DNA from: Basidiobolus meristosporus CBS 931.73
Taxonomy: Eukaryota > Basidiobolomycota > Basidiobolomycetes > Basidiobolales > Basidiobolaceae
Reading direction: 5' to 3'
Assembly (NCBI GenBank): GCA_002104905.1
Contig: MCFE01000039.1
Location: 124,001-188,000, forward strand
DNA: 64,000 bases
Shown here piece after piece: positions 22,398 through 36,820 of the stretch (position 1 is its first letter; every line of letters begins with the position of its first letter). Below the pieces are notes generated by a model. The model did not search any database. It was not told where the DNA came from and was given only the letters and a program-made list of their open reading frames with translations. The translations under genes were made by a program, and so were the position numbers.

Positions 22398-23529
22398 TTA
22401 ATCCGAAGTGGGGGGATCCGAGGGCTCGGCAGGTTTGGTGGGTTTGTTCGCCTCTTCGTATTCTAGTAAGCGGTCGATGTCCGACACTTTCCACGCGAGT
22501 GTGCCATCGTTCCAAGCGACGGCAAGCTTGTTGGCTGGTTCATAGTACTCTGTCTCGAACGACATGATGATGCTACGACGGGCCTTGTTGTCTACGATGG
22601 TCGTCTCATTCTGTGACAGTTGGAAATGTATGTCGGCGTCCACCTCCACGTCGACTTTGAAGAAAATCCCCTTGTCGCTCTCCTTGGCGATGAATTCGAC
22701 GTACTTCGCGAAGGATTCGCTGTCCAAGCCCTTCTTGTGGTAGGCCAGCGTGTACGTGCAAGTCTGGCGTCTTACATAATTCTTCGTATCTGTCAACGCT
22801 TTTTGGGGGCCCTCGATGACCCATATGTCCTTCACCAAACCGTCGTAGAGACGAACGAAGTCGATGTTGACGCTGGCGTTTCGCTTGGATAAGTTTTCAA
22901 GTTCTGCGGCATAGCGTTCGTACAGCTGGTGGCTCATGTTGTCCTTGAGGTATGGTAGGTTGCTGCTGCTTATGTTGCGGCAGATTTCTTTCGTAGCAAG
23001 CGCGGCTAAGTCAGAGAGCAGTGAGTACTCGAAAGGTCAGCAAGTAATATAGACTCAACCACGCTAGTAAGTGTTCGTACCTCCGATAAGGAATTGGTCG
23101 GGGAAATAGTCTGGCGAGGTGTAGCTTTGGAGCTTAGAGCCACAATGCCAGCGAGCGATGGGCGGCACGATATATTCCGCAAGTGGGAAGTTCTTGACCC
23201 GCGGGTGCATGTTGTATTTTGGTGTGCCTATGCGTGGAGGTTGCTCGCCATACAACCACGCTGAAGAGAAAAAAGGGGGCCAGGTTAGAAAGCCTTGGCT
23301 AGGTGGAGCGCTTCTACCCAACAAACATACGGAATTTTACTGGCTCTTCGGTGCCGTCAAAGGTTGACGGCTCGGGATTCTCTGAACCCTTGGCTGAGAA
23401 ATACCTACTAGGTATTATCTGGGCTGAGGCATTCTTCACTACAGGTGCAAGGACAAGTCGTCTGGCAATGTTAGGGTGGATTCGGACGCCACGGCGCCAG
23501 ACGTTCGCACTACTCAACGAGCTCAACAT
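22398..23529 (-). CDS. Probable mitochondrial protein of uncertain family (possibly TIM44-like/mL45-like)
   Basis: About 300 residues in three exons: 23529 to about 23319, about 23264-23083, and about 23010-22398. The N-terminus (SSANVWRRGVRIHPNIARR..., rich in Arg and Ser with almost no acids) is a good presequence. The joins read ...EEPVKFPWLYGEQPPRIG... and ...DQFLIGAALATKEICRN.... The C-terminal half alternates charged helices and strands (VNIDFVRLYDGLVKDIWVIE, TYTLAYHKKG, RSIIMSFETEYYEPANK), which would suit a TIM44-like alpha+beta fold as in mL45, Mba1 or MAIP1. This fold call is weak. An upstream ATG at 23562 is in frame; I prefer 23529 because it gives a normal presequence. A Pro/Asp tail ends at the TAA. 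Confidence 0.6.
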
Positions 23530-23806
23530 TTTAGAAATGGAAATGATATGTAAAACGTACAACGTATAACGTATAACGTATCGCTGTCCTTAGTATCTGG
23601 AATATGTCGGAAATACTATGAAATGGTCGATTGAAAAATTGGCGTCATCACCTAACACCTAATGCTCCCCAACTTGTCCCCAAATAGAATAACCCAGTGA
23701 TTGTGGAATTGAAAAACCCATTTGCTATGTGATCTATTCAATTGTCTGTGCTGGAACAATTCTAATATTTATTCTTATTACAAGGCGATCATCATCAGCA
23801 TCAAAT

Positions 23807-26800
23807 TTAACGATAGTCGGTGAATCTCAAGTTGGAGTTGTTACCCTGCCCGAACGATGCCGAGTTGGTTCCGCCGAATGTGTTGGTTGTGGAGCCGCCA
23901 AACACATTTTCCACTGGTTGCATGTTGGCTTCTTGATCAAAAACGTTCCCTTGGTTGGCCAAAGAGCCAAAGCTGTTGTTGGCCTGAGTAAAGCCTTGCC
24001 CGAATGGTTTGGATGGGCTAGTTGTTTGAGCAAAACCGCCGCCGAAGGGTGCAGAGGTACCAAACGAGGAGGAGTTTGCCCCCATAGAGTTGGTGGATCC
24101 AAATGTACCGCCTGGTGTTATTGAAGTAGTGGAACCAAAGGCAGGTGCCGAGGATCCAAAAGCGGTGGTGGAGCCGAAAGCTGGCGCGCCAGAACCGAAA
24201 GAGGTAGTGCTTCCAAAGGCAGGGGTGTTTGATCCTAGAGAACTAGCTGAACCAAAGGCAGGTGCCGAAGATCCAAAGGTAGTCGACCCAAAGGCAGGTG
24301 CAGTTGTATTAGAACCAAAGGCAGACGGTTTATCATTTGATACTGTAGATCCAAATGCCGTGGTTGACCCGAAAGCAGGTGCAGCTGTACTAGAACCAAA
24401 GGCAGAGGGTTTATCATTTGATGCTGTAGATCCAAATGCCGTGGTTGACCCGAAAGCAGGCGCAGTTGTACTAGAGCCGAAGGCAGAGGGTTTATCGTTT
24501 GGTGTCGTGGATCCAAAAGCCGTGGTTGACCCGAAAGCAGGTGCAGTTGTACTAGAACCGAAGGCAGATGGCTTACCCATTGGTGAGGTAGATCCAAATG
24601 CGGTAGTTGAGCCAAAGGCAGGTGCACTGGTGGTACTAGAACCAAAACCTGATGGTTTATCTCCCAGAGTAGAGGATCCAAATGTAGTGGTAGAACCAAA
24701 AGTCGAAGGTTTGGATGCTGATGTAGCAGACCCAAATGCAGTGGTTGAGCCGAACGCAGGTGCGCTGGTAGTGCTGGAGCCAAAGGCTGTTGGTTTATCG
24801 GTTGAAGCAGAAGATCCAAACGCTGTAGTTGAACCAAAAGCGGGGGCGGTTGTACTAGCGCCGAAAGCAGATGTGGATGAGCCAAAGATTGCATTGCCGA
24901 TACCAAAGGGCGATGAGGAAGTGAATGATTTCCCGTTATCTGAGGATGACTTGTCTGGCTCATAAATATTGATACTGTCAAGATCCAAACCATCCTGGGA
25001 AGCGTTTTCATCGGACATCATACTATCGTCATTAACATCCTCATTTTCGGATTCTGGTTTACTCTCTAATACCTTTTCATCAACGGTATTGTCCGTTTTC
25101 TCCGATTGATCTTGAGCCTCTACAGTTTGGTCGTTCGCTAACTCCTCTGTATCCCTCGTGTCTTCTTCAGGTTGTTGCAATTCATTCTTTTTGACGTCAG
25201 CTTCTGGTATATCCTCCTTAGCTTCCGTTTCGGAAATTTTCAGTGACTCCAAGTTAGAGGTAGTGTTGAGGGCGGTCTTTTCTTCCTGAGCAGGTTCAGC
25301 TTCAGTCTTAGCTTTATCTTGGTCCTGATGGTCATTGCCATCAATTTCTCCGGTGCTAGGACTGATCGATTTGTTGGCAAATGAGAACCCAGTAGAAGCT
25401 GGGGATTCTGCAGGTTTACTAGCAAAAGAGAATCCGGTAGAGGCTGGAGAGGCAGCTGCAGAGTCACTTGGCTTACTGGCAAAGGAGAACCCGGTGGATG
25501 CTGGGGAGGCAGCTGTAGAGTCGGTTGGCTTGCTAGCAAAGGAGAATCCGGTAGAGGCTGGAGAGGCAGCTGCAGAGTCACTTGGCTTACTGACAAAGGA
25601 GAACCCAGTGGATGCTGGGGAGGCAGCTGCAGAGTCACTTGGCTTACTGGCAAAGGAGAACCCGGTGGATGCTGGGGAGGCAGCTGCAGAGTCGGTTGGC
25701 TTGCTAGCAAAGGAAAATCCGGTAGAGGCTGGTGATGCAACTGCAGAGTCAGTTGGCTTACTAACAAAGGAGAATCCGGTGGAGGCTGGTGAGGCAGCCG
25801 GGGATTCCGTGGGTTTTGGTTGGGTAGCAGAGGAATCGTCTGGCTTGCTGGCAAAGGAGAATCCGGTGGTGGCTGGCGAGGCAGCTGGGGATTCCACAGG
25901 TTTGCTAGCTAAGGAGAAGCCGGTTGATTTTGGCTGGGTAGGAGAGGAATCGTCTGGCTTACTGGCAAAGGAGAATCCGGTGGAGGCTGGCGAGGCAGCT
26001 GGGGATTCTGCGGGTTTTGGTTGGGTAGCAGAGGAATCGTCTGGCTTGCTGGCAAAGGAGAATCCGGTGGTGGCTGGCGAGGCAGCTGGGGATTCCACAG
26101 GTTTGCTAGCTAAGGAGAAGCCGGTTGATTTTGGCTGGGTGGGAGAGGAATCGTCTGGCTTACTGGCAAAGGAGAATCCGGTGGAGGCTGGGGATTCCGC
26201 GGGTTTTGGTTGGGTAGCAGAGGAATCTTCTGGCTTGCTAGCAAAGGAGAATCCGGCGGGTGCTGGCGAGGCAACGGGGGACTCCGCGGGTTTGCTAGCA
26301 AATGAGAAGCCGGTAGATTTTGGTTGGGTGGCTGGGGAGTCGGCTGGCTTGCTGGCAAAGGAGAACCCGGCAGACCCTGGTGGTGTAGCAGTGGATTCTA
26401 CTGGCTTACTGGCAAACGAGAAGCCGGTGGGTTTTGGCTGGGTAGTAGCAGAGTCAACCGGCTTGCTGGCGAAAGAGAGACCGGTGGTTGCTGACGAGGT
26501 AACCGGGGATTCGACAGGCTTAGCGGCAAACGAGAAGCCGGTGGACGCTGGCGTAGCAGCTGGGGATTTTTCTGGCTTACTGGCAAGGGGGGATTCGCTG
26601 GAGGCAGCTGGGGTAGAGGAGGAATCGGCTGGTTTGCTGGCAAACGAGAACCCAGTGGATGCTGGGGAGTCGGTCGATTTACCGGCAAGCGAAAATCCGG
26701 TCGTTGCAGAGTCGGCTGGCTTGCTGGCGAGTGAAAAGCCAGTAGGCTCCGGTTGGGTGGCTGGGGAGTCGGCAGGCTTGCTAGCAAATGAGAAACCGCC

Positions 26801-29800
26801 GGGTGCTGGAGAGGCCGCAGATGATTCTACGGGCTTGCTGGCGAACGAAAACCCGGTGGAAGCCGGTGAGACAGCAGGTGACTCAGCTGGTTTGCTCGCA
26901 AACGAGAATCCAGTGGATGCTGGAGAGTCGGACGATTTACCTGCAAACGAGAATCCGGCTTCGCTTGCCTTGGATTGATTGAAGGCTGATGGCAAGGGTT
27001 CACCGGTGGTGGTAGCTGCGTCGGTAGGAGATGAAATCGAGAATGAAAATCCAGGTGATGAAGGTCTGGCCAAGTCATCGGATTCCTCGTACTCTTCGTC
27101 CTCGTAATAGTCAACATCATCGTCAACATCATCGTCGTCCAACTCCCAGTCTTCACTGCCTTGTCCCAAAAACTCCTCGTCGTGGCTCAAATGGTCGTAG
27201 GACTCCTCCGTCAGTTGGCAGTGGGAGTAAGCGTCGGATTCAGCGTCGTCGTGGTGTTCCACGTCGTCAGAAGCCGAGCTTTTCGGGAGTTTGAAAGGTA
27301 AAATCGCCACCGAGGGCTTGTGGATTCCAGCAGATAACTTGGTGCCCAAATCAAGGTCGGCGTTCCTTGAAGCCTCTAACACTTTGTTGTTCAAAGAAAC
27401 TTGTCGCGAACTATTGGTGAGCGCTTTCTTGAGCGATCTATGGATCTCTTGACGACCGACTTGGGTTTCCTGAGAGATAGGAGACACCGTGGGGACGTAA
27501 TACTTTCTCGGAGAAGGAGTAACCATTGAGCTGGTTGATTTGAAGGGGTTGAATGGAGTAGAGGGGGTTCTGCTGGCTACTGTCGAGTTGGGTTTGAAGG
27601 GAGTTGAGGGGATGCGGGCCGAACTGCTCAATGATGAAGTGTTTAGATTCAGTCGGTTGATCCCAGCAGTTAGATTTTCCAAGTTGTTGGAGTGGTCTTT
27701 GACCGCACTGCTGATGTTTCGAATAGTACGGAAGATGGTATCCAACGAAGGCGCCTCCATTCCCCTTTTAGACCCCGAGTATTTCGAGGAGTTTTTCAGG
27801 AAAGCGAGGTGTCCCTCCAGCTCCTCTATCCTGTCATTCACCGTCTGCGAATATCTTCGAAGCTTTTGCTGATTATCACTATGCTCAGGGCCCAACTGGC
27901 GAACCTTGACTAGTTTGGCGTAGTCGGGATCCTCCTTGGCTCTCAAGAATCTAGCCGCTTCTTCCCTCTTCATTTCGATCTTCAAAATATCGCCTTGCAT
28001 TTCCAACACTTGCTTCTTGGTGATCAGGGACTTTTCTTTCAGCGTCTCGGCCTCTCTGCTTAGGTCGCAAGTCAGCTGCACCACTTCGCTTAAATCGCCC
28101 AGAGTCCAATGGTCGGCACCGGAGAACTCTGGATTGACCTTATCCGAGGGATTACGCAGGGAAGTCAAATTCACGGCTGATTCCTCGACACTTTTTTCAA
28201 TCAAAGATAACTCTTTGGAGAAGAGGTGATAGGTCTTTTCGAATTCTTCGGCGATAATGTCTGGATTTTCGCTGGGCAAAGTGCTCTTATTTTGTTCTGC
28301 GATATTTGTTGGTGCAGAGCTGAACGAGCTCGACCCGAAGGTAGCGGTGCTCTTTGGGGCCTCTGCAGCTGGAGCCGCCTGTGAGATAGGTGATGAGAAT
28401 CCTTTGAAGCCCGTAGAAGCTGCGCCAAAGCTGCTCATTGCCGGCTGTGCTTTAGGGGCTTCAGCAGCAACGGTGGGCTTAGAGATTGGTTCACCCAGTC
28501 CTTTAGGCTCTGGCTTCGCTACAGCAGTAGACTGAGATGGGCTCGAAAATCCACCGAAAGCAAGTTTGGAAGGCTCGCTGGTAGAGGGGGTTTTTGGAGC
28601 GGAATCCGGTTTATTCCCAAATAGAGGTGCACTAGACGCTGGCTTCAACCCGAAGCCCCCAAAGGCAGGCTTGACGGGTTCGGCTTTTTGCGATTTCGAA
28701 TCATCGGAAGCCGTTGCCCCGAAAGCAGGAGCAGCCTTGGATAGGGCTCCAAAGGAAGAAGTGGCTCCGAAACTGGATGCACCAAATACAGAGGCTGCGG
28801 GTTTGCTTTCAGGTTTATTGGCACCAAATATGCTGCCTCCCAGAGTGCTAGTATTCGGCGTAGCGGGAGCCTTGCTGGCAAATCCGAGATTTCCGCCGGT
28901 AGATGGTGTACCAAATCCTGTAGCACCAAAAGCGGGCTGTGCAGTTGATCCAAAACTCAAAGTGCTGGGAGCTGCCGCGGTAGCACCAGAAGTGGAGGGG
29001 GCAGCTCTGGCCGGATCGGGGGCTGGGATCTGCTTGGCACTTACCATTCCGCCGTATTTGATACCCTTGTTGATAGCATCGATATTTAAACAATGGAAGG
29101 CACTTATCATGCCATCACTGTTCATTAAAATCAGAATTGGAACCGGCTCAACTGGAGTTGTACTGACTTCGGGATTTAGCGGAGGAAGCGATTCTGATGC
29201 CGTGAAATCAATAGCCAATCCAATCGGTGATGTATCTTCATCAGTGATTTTGGAAAGCGGGACAGATGCTCGGACCGTTTCATCAAGAACCCAAGTGTTC
29301 CATTCTTTCTGCTGATCGCATCCAACTACGCCCACATCGGCAGAGGCGGTGCTGGCACAAAACATAATATATTTACATTCGTCGCCCCTAGAAAGTCGTC
29401 GTTAGCATTCGGCTCAAATCGAACCAAAAATCCATTCCCATCCGTTACCAATTCTTAATCAGTTCGATATAGTAGTGAGAGCCTCGGTCCTTCACACCCC
29501 AAGGTGCACACGGGTCTTCTAGTTTGGTGTAAATGGTCTGGGACTTGTCTTCGGTAGATACAATGTACACTGAATATTCGTGACTGTCCTCTGGGTCCTC
29601 TGATTGTATATTGTATACAACATTGAATACTTTGTTTTCCAACCAACATACGGTTTCGACTAGAGGAGTGGTAACAGATTAATATATGTACCGTCTCTTT
29701 CTACGCAAAAAATAGATACCGTGGTTTGGAGTTCCAGCAATCGAAGGTGGTGCTTGTATAGTTCCTTTGGTAGTCCCATCGCAGGCTATAAGAGAGATCT

Positions 29801-30698
29801 CACTCTGAGCATTACCGCATGCAATCTGTTTTCCTTTCTGCGACCAGCAAACTGGATTAAAGCGTCGATAGGCATTCTTGACACCACAAGATCAAGCCGA
29901 ATCTACTTACTTGCGGTGTAGGAGCTTCCTATTTGTTGGATGTCCCCAGTAAAATCGACGAATTTCAAATTTCTATCGCTCAACAACACAGCCACCTGGG
30001 TAGGCTTTTCCATCGGGTTTGGCCGGATATCTCGAATGGAGCTTCCTAAACTAATGGTTTTGTATGGCTGGATGTTCCCATTCTGGATACGTGGGTTTAG
30101 TGACGGTAGAAAACCCATTCTACTCTGTAAATTTACCTGTTGATTCAAAGTTGGTACGTCGTAGAGTAAAATATCCCCGGTGCTAGTACCAATCACTAGA
30201 GTGAGCTCATCAGCTGAAAGTCGAATATGGTGGACCGCGCCGTTGGAAACGGTAACCTCCGTCTTCGCCTTAAACTCGGCTGTGCTCTGTTTGGGCGCAT
30301 TTTTGATGCTGTTCTTTAGGGCATCAACCGTATCGAAGATAAAGCCTTAACAACACGTTAACAGCTATGTTAGGATAGAGGAATCCGCAAGGCCACTTAC
30401 CCTTATTGGTAGCAGCCACTATGTATCCAAACTGATTGGAAACTGCCAGCAAAGAAACATGACCTGGAGCTTCTTGAGGACTGAAAGGCTCGGGTGCGAC
30501 CTTCAGAAGGACCTCTTGATTCAAATCCTTCAATTGAAGAAACTACCAATACGGTGTTAGAGCGCTTGCCGAGATCTATGAGCCAGCAAGCTAGACTGGC
30601 TCTTCTCTACGAGCAGCTGTCTATCCTACCTCGATCTCTTTCTCTTCAGTGATCTGTTCTTGATTCGAACCACTACCTAGCGCGGAAAAACTACTCAT
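23807..30698 (-). CDS. NUP214: FG nucleoporin, NUP214/NUP159 type
   Basis: A giant cytoplasmic-face nuclear pore protein, more than 2,200 residues. Exons near 30698-29445 encode an N-terminal beta-propeller (MSSFSALGSGSNQEQ..., VSNQFGYIVAATNKG, VVIGTSTGDILLYDVPTL-like, NPVCWSQKGKQIACGNA), the Dbp5/DDX19 docking platform. The last exon (about 29400-23807) is continuous. In order it holds the end of the propeller, a first FG block (about 29000-28400), a coiled coil (about 28260-27790), a Ser/Thr/Pro region, an acidic patch (27080-27260), a large array of about 27 FSFASKP repeats (26990-25360), a Glu/Asp-rich spacer, and a terminal AFGSTTAFGS block (24900-23850). Role: mRNA export and Crm1 docking. 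The propeller-coil-FG order follows animal NUP214 more than yeast Nup159, which ends in the coil. Confidence 0.9.
23850..24900 (-). repeat. AFGSTTAFGSS-type FG repeats within the nucleoporin
   Basis: Tandem units of about 25-30 residues carrying paired AFGS motifs separated by Ser/Thr/Pro/Lys spacers (DKPSAFGSSTTAPAFG and variants). Neighbouring units are nearly identical at DNA level between about 24270 and 24600 (units about 117 bases), showing recent tandem duplication. Confidence 0.85.
25360..26990 (-). repeat. FSFASKP repeat array within the nucleoporin, with a 201-base higher-order duplication
   Basis: About 27 units of 15-25 residues built on TGFSFASKPxDS with Ser/Pro/Ala spacers. A block of 201 bases (67 codons) is duplicated: the segment at 25861 recurs at 26062 almost unchanged. 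The reading frame is kept throughout, so the array can expand or shrink by whole units. Confidence 0.88.
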
Positions 30699-31347
30699 GC
30701 TGAAGTAAAGAGGAATGTCATGAAAAATAGCCAATGATTTCCTTATATCAGATATGTATTTTATCAATATGTTTACAGCAGGAGGGGTCAGGAATAAAAT
30801 GTAAATGACGTATCTTTCGGGTGATGACCATCCTTACGTAAATAACGGGATAAGCCCCACCCTGACATCTACTGTTTAGCCAACATCATGAACAGACGAA
30901 CCGTTCATATGAACTACAGAATTTCAGGCACGCCAGTGAGAATGTGGCCTTCGTTCGATTGGAAATGACATGCTTCTGTTCTGTTTAGCGCGAGGTTGGC
31001 TACAGACTCCAAGAACCAATTATTCCACTGGATAATTATCTAATCTGGATTGTGGTATCCGAACCAGGCAAATGATCGCAATCTTTGATGTTGTCAACTC
31101 AGTAGTACATTGGTATATTTATATCCCCATATTTTGTACTGAAGCGACCTCTGCAAAGAACCAGGAAACTCTCAGATTTCGAATTATAAATCAAGATTGA
31201 TTGTTCATATATATCAGTACTCTTAAAGGTATTCCCTATATAATGGGTAGCTTTGGTCAACTGGGTGCTTTTTTTGCACCAGCTTTAGAATAGAGGTCCC
31301 CCAACAGTCGCAGTAGTAGCAGCAGCAGAATTGCTTCCTCTTTGAAC
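30699..31347. promoter_or_regulatory. Divergent intergenic region between the nucleoporin and the carrier
   Basis: 649 bases holding both promoters. TATATAAT at 31236-31243, about 105 bases upstream of the carrier ATG, is a plausible TATA element for the plus-strand gene. Nothing else recognised. Confidence 0.4.
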
Positions 31348-32355
31348 ATGGCGCAACGACAGGTTACTCTCCCCACCGGTAAATTGGCTGGTAGAAACGA
31401 ATATCAATATGACAACCCAGTCATCACTGCCTTGCGACCATACAAAACCACCATTGCGGCTGGAGCTTCCGGAATTCTTGGAACTTTTGTTGGGTACCCC
31501 TTCGATTGTTTGAAGACACGCATGCAGACCTCGGAATTTCCTTCCATGAATACTTGCGCCAAGGTCATGTATCAAGAAGAGGGGATGGGTGCTTTTTATA
31601 GAGGGATAATTAGCCCGTTGATAAGCACCACCTGCTTGAGAGCCTTCACCTTTACTGTGTATGACACGTTCAAGCGCAATTTAGTCAACAAACTACTTAT
31701 ACTACCAGAGGAGCACAGACTTCAGCAGAAAATCTCTTTCGAAGAATACTCGTCTAAGAATTTCCTATCGACCTTGCCTTTCGTTTTTGTCGCTGGTGTA
31801 TCGGGTGGTAGTGCCAGTAGTATCCCTTGCATTCCCTTGGAACTGGTCAAAGTTCAGATGCAACTTCAGCGAGTTATCGCTTTGTCTTCCGGTTCCACAG
31901 GCAACCTGGTTCATGAAACAACCCTCAGCTGCACTAGGAGGATTGTTAGAGAATATGGGTTCAGTGCACTATATCGTGGCGCCACCTTGCATCTGCTTCG
32001 AGACGGTATTGGGATGGGATTCTATTTCGGCTTCTACGAAAGTCTCAAACATCTCGTCACGATACAGTTGGGCATCTCTGGGTCGCCTTTGGTGTATATG
32101 CTTGCCGGTGGTTGCAGTGGAACCATGTCATGGTTTATCGGGTTTCCGGTGGACCTCATCAAATCCCGCATTCAAAAAGAAGCTTTCTTGAAGGAGAAAA
32201 CGTACGCCAGCGGCCTTGATTGCTTCCGCAAAGTCATCGCTCAGTCAGGCATTCGCGGATTATATTCCGGTATGGTACCAACCTTGGTCCGTGCCTTCCC
32301 TATACACTCGATCAACTTTTTGGTATACGAATCGGTGTTGAAGATTTTTAGTTAG
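31348..32355 (+). CDS. Mitochondrial carrier family (SLC25) protein
   Basis: Single exon, 335 residues. Three carrier repeats with signature motifs PFDCLKTRMQ, PLELVKVQMQ and PVDLIKSRIQ at the ends of helices 1, 3 and 5, and six predicted membrane helices. Each repeat also has the GAFYRG / ALYRGA / GLYSGM even-helix motif. The protein exchanges small metabolites across the inner mitochondrial membrane. The substrate is not certain; the sequence has the look of the carnitine/amino-acid branch (CACT, YMC, SLC25A45-48). The start at 31348 (MAQRQVTLPTGKLAG) is the first ATG in frame. The lack of introns stands out against intron-rich neighbours. Confidence 0.88.
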   Translation: MAQRQVTLPTGKLAGRNEYQYDNPVITALRPYKTTIAAGASGILGTFVGYPFDCLKTRMQTSEFPSMNTCAKVMYQEEGMGAFYRGIISPLISTTCLRAFTFTVYDTFKRNLVNKLLILPEEHRLQQKISFEEYSSKNFLSTLPFVFVAGVSGGSASSIPCIPLELVKVQMQLQRVIALSSGSTGNLVHETTLSCTRRIVREYGFSALYRGATLHLLRDGIGMGFYFGFYESLKHLVTIQLGISGSPLVYMLAGGCSGTMSWFIGFPVDLIKSRIQKEAFLKEKTYASGLDCFRKVIAQSGIRGLYSGMVPTLVRAFPIHSINFLVYESVLKIFS

Positions 32356-32876
32356 ATTCCCCTCTTCAACTGTAACTTTCCAGACCAATTGTTCTTAATT
32401 ATGATGTAACGTATAAATATTAATCTTGTGGCAATACACCCAAATAGCCACTTCGTAAAGTTCATATGTACGTATTGTTATCCAGTGGGATATAGAGATA
32501 GAAGAGAATCCCACTTGAGTAATGAAGGAGCGCAGAGAGAGCGCTGTGCATACTAAACATCGATCAATAATAACAAGCCGTTTTCCAAGATTCGTACATT
32601 GGACACTTCAAATATAAAGCAAATCCACAACCTATGCTACTCTTTTTTACGCACCAAATGTAACCAATGAATTATCAAATGATGATTTCATGGTTATAGC
32701 ATGTGTGGGCCATATGATTCGGCAACAATTGCATAGGCTAAGCACATACCTGTACTGAAACTAGAAAATCTCTCGGTCATTTGTGACTATTAACCTTGTT
32801 CTATTGATAAATTTCAACTGATTGCTTCAACAATACCTTTCTCAGCAACAGACGTGTAGCTTTCTTTTCCTTCGGT
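32356..32876. other. Intergenic, 521 bases
   Basis: AT-rich 3' flank of the carrier gene and promoter of the peroxin gene. No gene, RNA or repeat recognised. Confidence 0.4.
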
Positions 32877-34392
32877 ATGCACATAAAGAGACCATCTTTG
32901 TTTTCTTCCAGCAGTCAATCTCTGCCCCTGCTAGAGCATACAGAGGATCCTATACACGTGACAAACGAACCGCTACCCAGTGATGACAATTTAGATGCAC
33001 AACTAATGGATGCGAATCACGTTGGTTCACAATCTACAGATGACTTGAATAAAATTGACCAGCACCAAGATCTTGTGGACTACCCCATTGACGGACCGCA
33101 CCCCACACAAAGCAAAGTCCCACCGACCGCGGGAAATTCGAGATTCTTTGGTGGCTTGCATGGCTCGCGTTACAACTTCAACCGCCTTGTTAACCATTAC
33201 GGACCATTGTTCACCAAACTCGATTTCGTCATCTCGCTGTACCAGTGGAAGAACAAGCCCGTTTATTCTTGGCTCTTGCTGGTCGGGTTCTGGGTGTTCT
33301 GCCTGTTTCCAAAGCTGAGCGTTGTGGGTGGGCCGCATCTGCTAATTTTGAGCTGGATAGGCTACAAATACTACCTGAAATACCACGACCAAAACCACGT
33401 TTCTCCCTCAAAGCTCAAGAGGAAGGTTTACGATCTCCAGAATATCCTCCAGAAGCTCACCCTGATAGACCTATTCATCAGCGTACAGCTCGGCAGGCTA
33501 GACTGGTCCAACCCTACAGAAACCTCGCGCATCATCAAGTACGTTCTTTTCTCTTATCCACTCTGGGCGGTGACTTCATCCGTGGTGCCATTGAATCTGT
33601 TGTGCTTGATGGGAGGAACGACCGTTCTACTGTGGCACCATCCATATGTAGCCACCCTAAGGAAGCCGTTCACAGATGACTCCCCACTATTTCAGAGCGT
33701 CATACATGCCATACTTACACCCGTGGAGGACGAAGCCGTGCTTGCTGCCAAGAAACGAGGGCTACCTTTGCGAAAATTGACCGCAGAGTCCAAGCTGATC
33801 AACGAGAAAACCCTCGAATTGATGTCCCGACCAAGAAACGAGCCACCCACGTTGAAGGTGGTAGAATCGGATATATTTCAGGATACCGATGGGGCCACGG
33901 TATTTCAGCTGTTTGAGCATCAGCGAAAATGGCCAGCACTCGGCTGGACCACCCGCATGATGGGCAGTGATCCATATCCATGGTAAGTGGTATTCTATGG
34001 CTTTCTTGCGAGGAGCGATCGCTGATTATGTTCGATGCAGGACCGACGAGATGAACAAGTTCGTAGAGCATCCGAAAGATTTCGAGCCACCGGTGGTATC
34101 CAGCGTAGTCAACAAGCTCGGATCTGACGAGGGGAAGGCGGTCTTCCTGCAAACCAAGGTATGCTGGCGATGGATCGACGATGATTGGTCGCCTGCGATC
34201 ACTGCCGAGACAGACGCTGAAGGTTGGGAGTATGGCGGTAGAAAATTTGAGGCCTATTGCGCTCGCAGCGGAACAACCAGAATGACCAGGCGCAGACGCT
34301 GGTGCCGCAAGGCCATAAAGATAACTAGACGAGAGAAGTTGATGGATTATTTGCCTGAGGTGATAGAATTCGATCCATTAAACGCAGACTAA
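32877..34392 (+). CDS. Dysferlin-domain peroxin, Pex24/Pex28-Pex32 family
   Basis: An integral membrane protein of peroxisome-ER contact sites that controls peroxisome number and size. Two exons (32877-33983 and about 34043-34392) join within a Trp codon to give PYPWTDEMNK. The N-terminal ~90 residues are acidic and disordered. Then come the membrane segments (SWLLLVGFWVFCLFPKL and HLLILSWIGYKYYL; later LFSYPLWAVTSSVVPLNLL). The C-terminal part holds the DysF pair: TVFQLFEHQRKWPALGWTTR (DysFN) and WRWIDDDWSPAITAETDAEG with WEYGGRKFEAY (DysFC). The sequence ends RREKLMDYLPEVIEF. The paired Trp-rich DysF motifs are diagnostic. Which of Pex24, Pex28/29 or Pex30-32 it matches cannot be decided by eye. 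Confidence 0.88.
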
Positions 34393-34707
34393 TGACGTTT
34401 GTGCAGCGTGACACCGAGTGTTTTTGGTTAGACGTGATATTCGCTAGGAAGCCTAGAGCTCTCGTACGCTCCGTAACCTGTATAGTGTATATGCCAAATG
34501 GGCGCCGTATGAAGTAAACCAAAATTTATTTGCATCCATCCAAGCATAAATTATAGCCAGTGCAGACTGGGTTCCAAAACCAAAATGTCACAATGGTGCA
34601 CAGACCGATAAAATAAACCCGCTTGACGAGAGAATCTAATTACATAAACAAGTGTCAAAGAGTCGTCCTTCTAAATGGCGTCTTTTTCGTCTCCATAGCC
34701 GCCCTCA
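34393..34707. other. Convergent 3' intergenic region
   Basis: 315 bases between the peroxin and the zinc-finger gene, likely their 3' UTRs. No gene seen. Confidence 0.4.

Positions 34708-36820
<2,113 letters not shown>

Noticed and set aside
24090-24965. A 291-codon plus-strand open frame of VEPKAGA-type repeats
   Set aside because: Antisense shadow of the AFGSTTAFGS repeats of the nucleoporin.
25335-26978. A 547-codon plus-strand open frame (repeats of LLAKENPVEAG)
   Set aside because: It is the antisense of the FSFASKP repeats. A repeat free of stops on one strand often stays open on the other; there is no domain and no splice context.
28566-29315. A 249-codon plus-strand open frame
   Set aside because: Antisense to the nucleoporin FG/propeller exon; low complexity, no family match.
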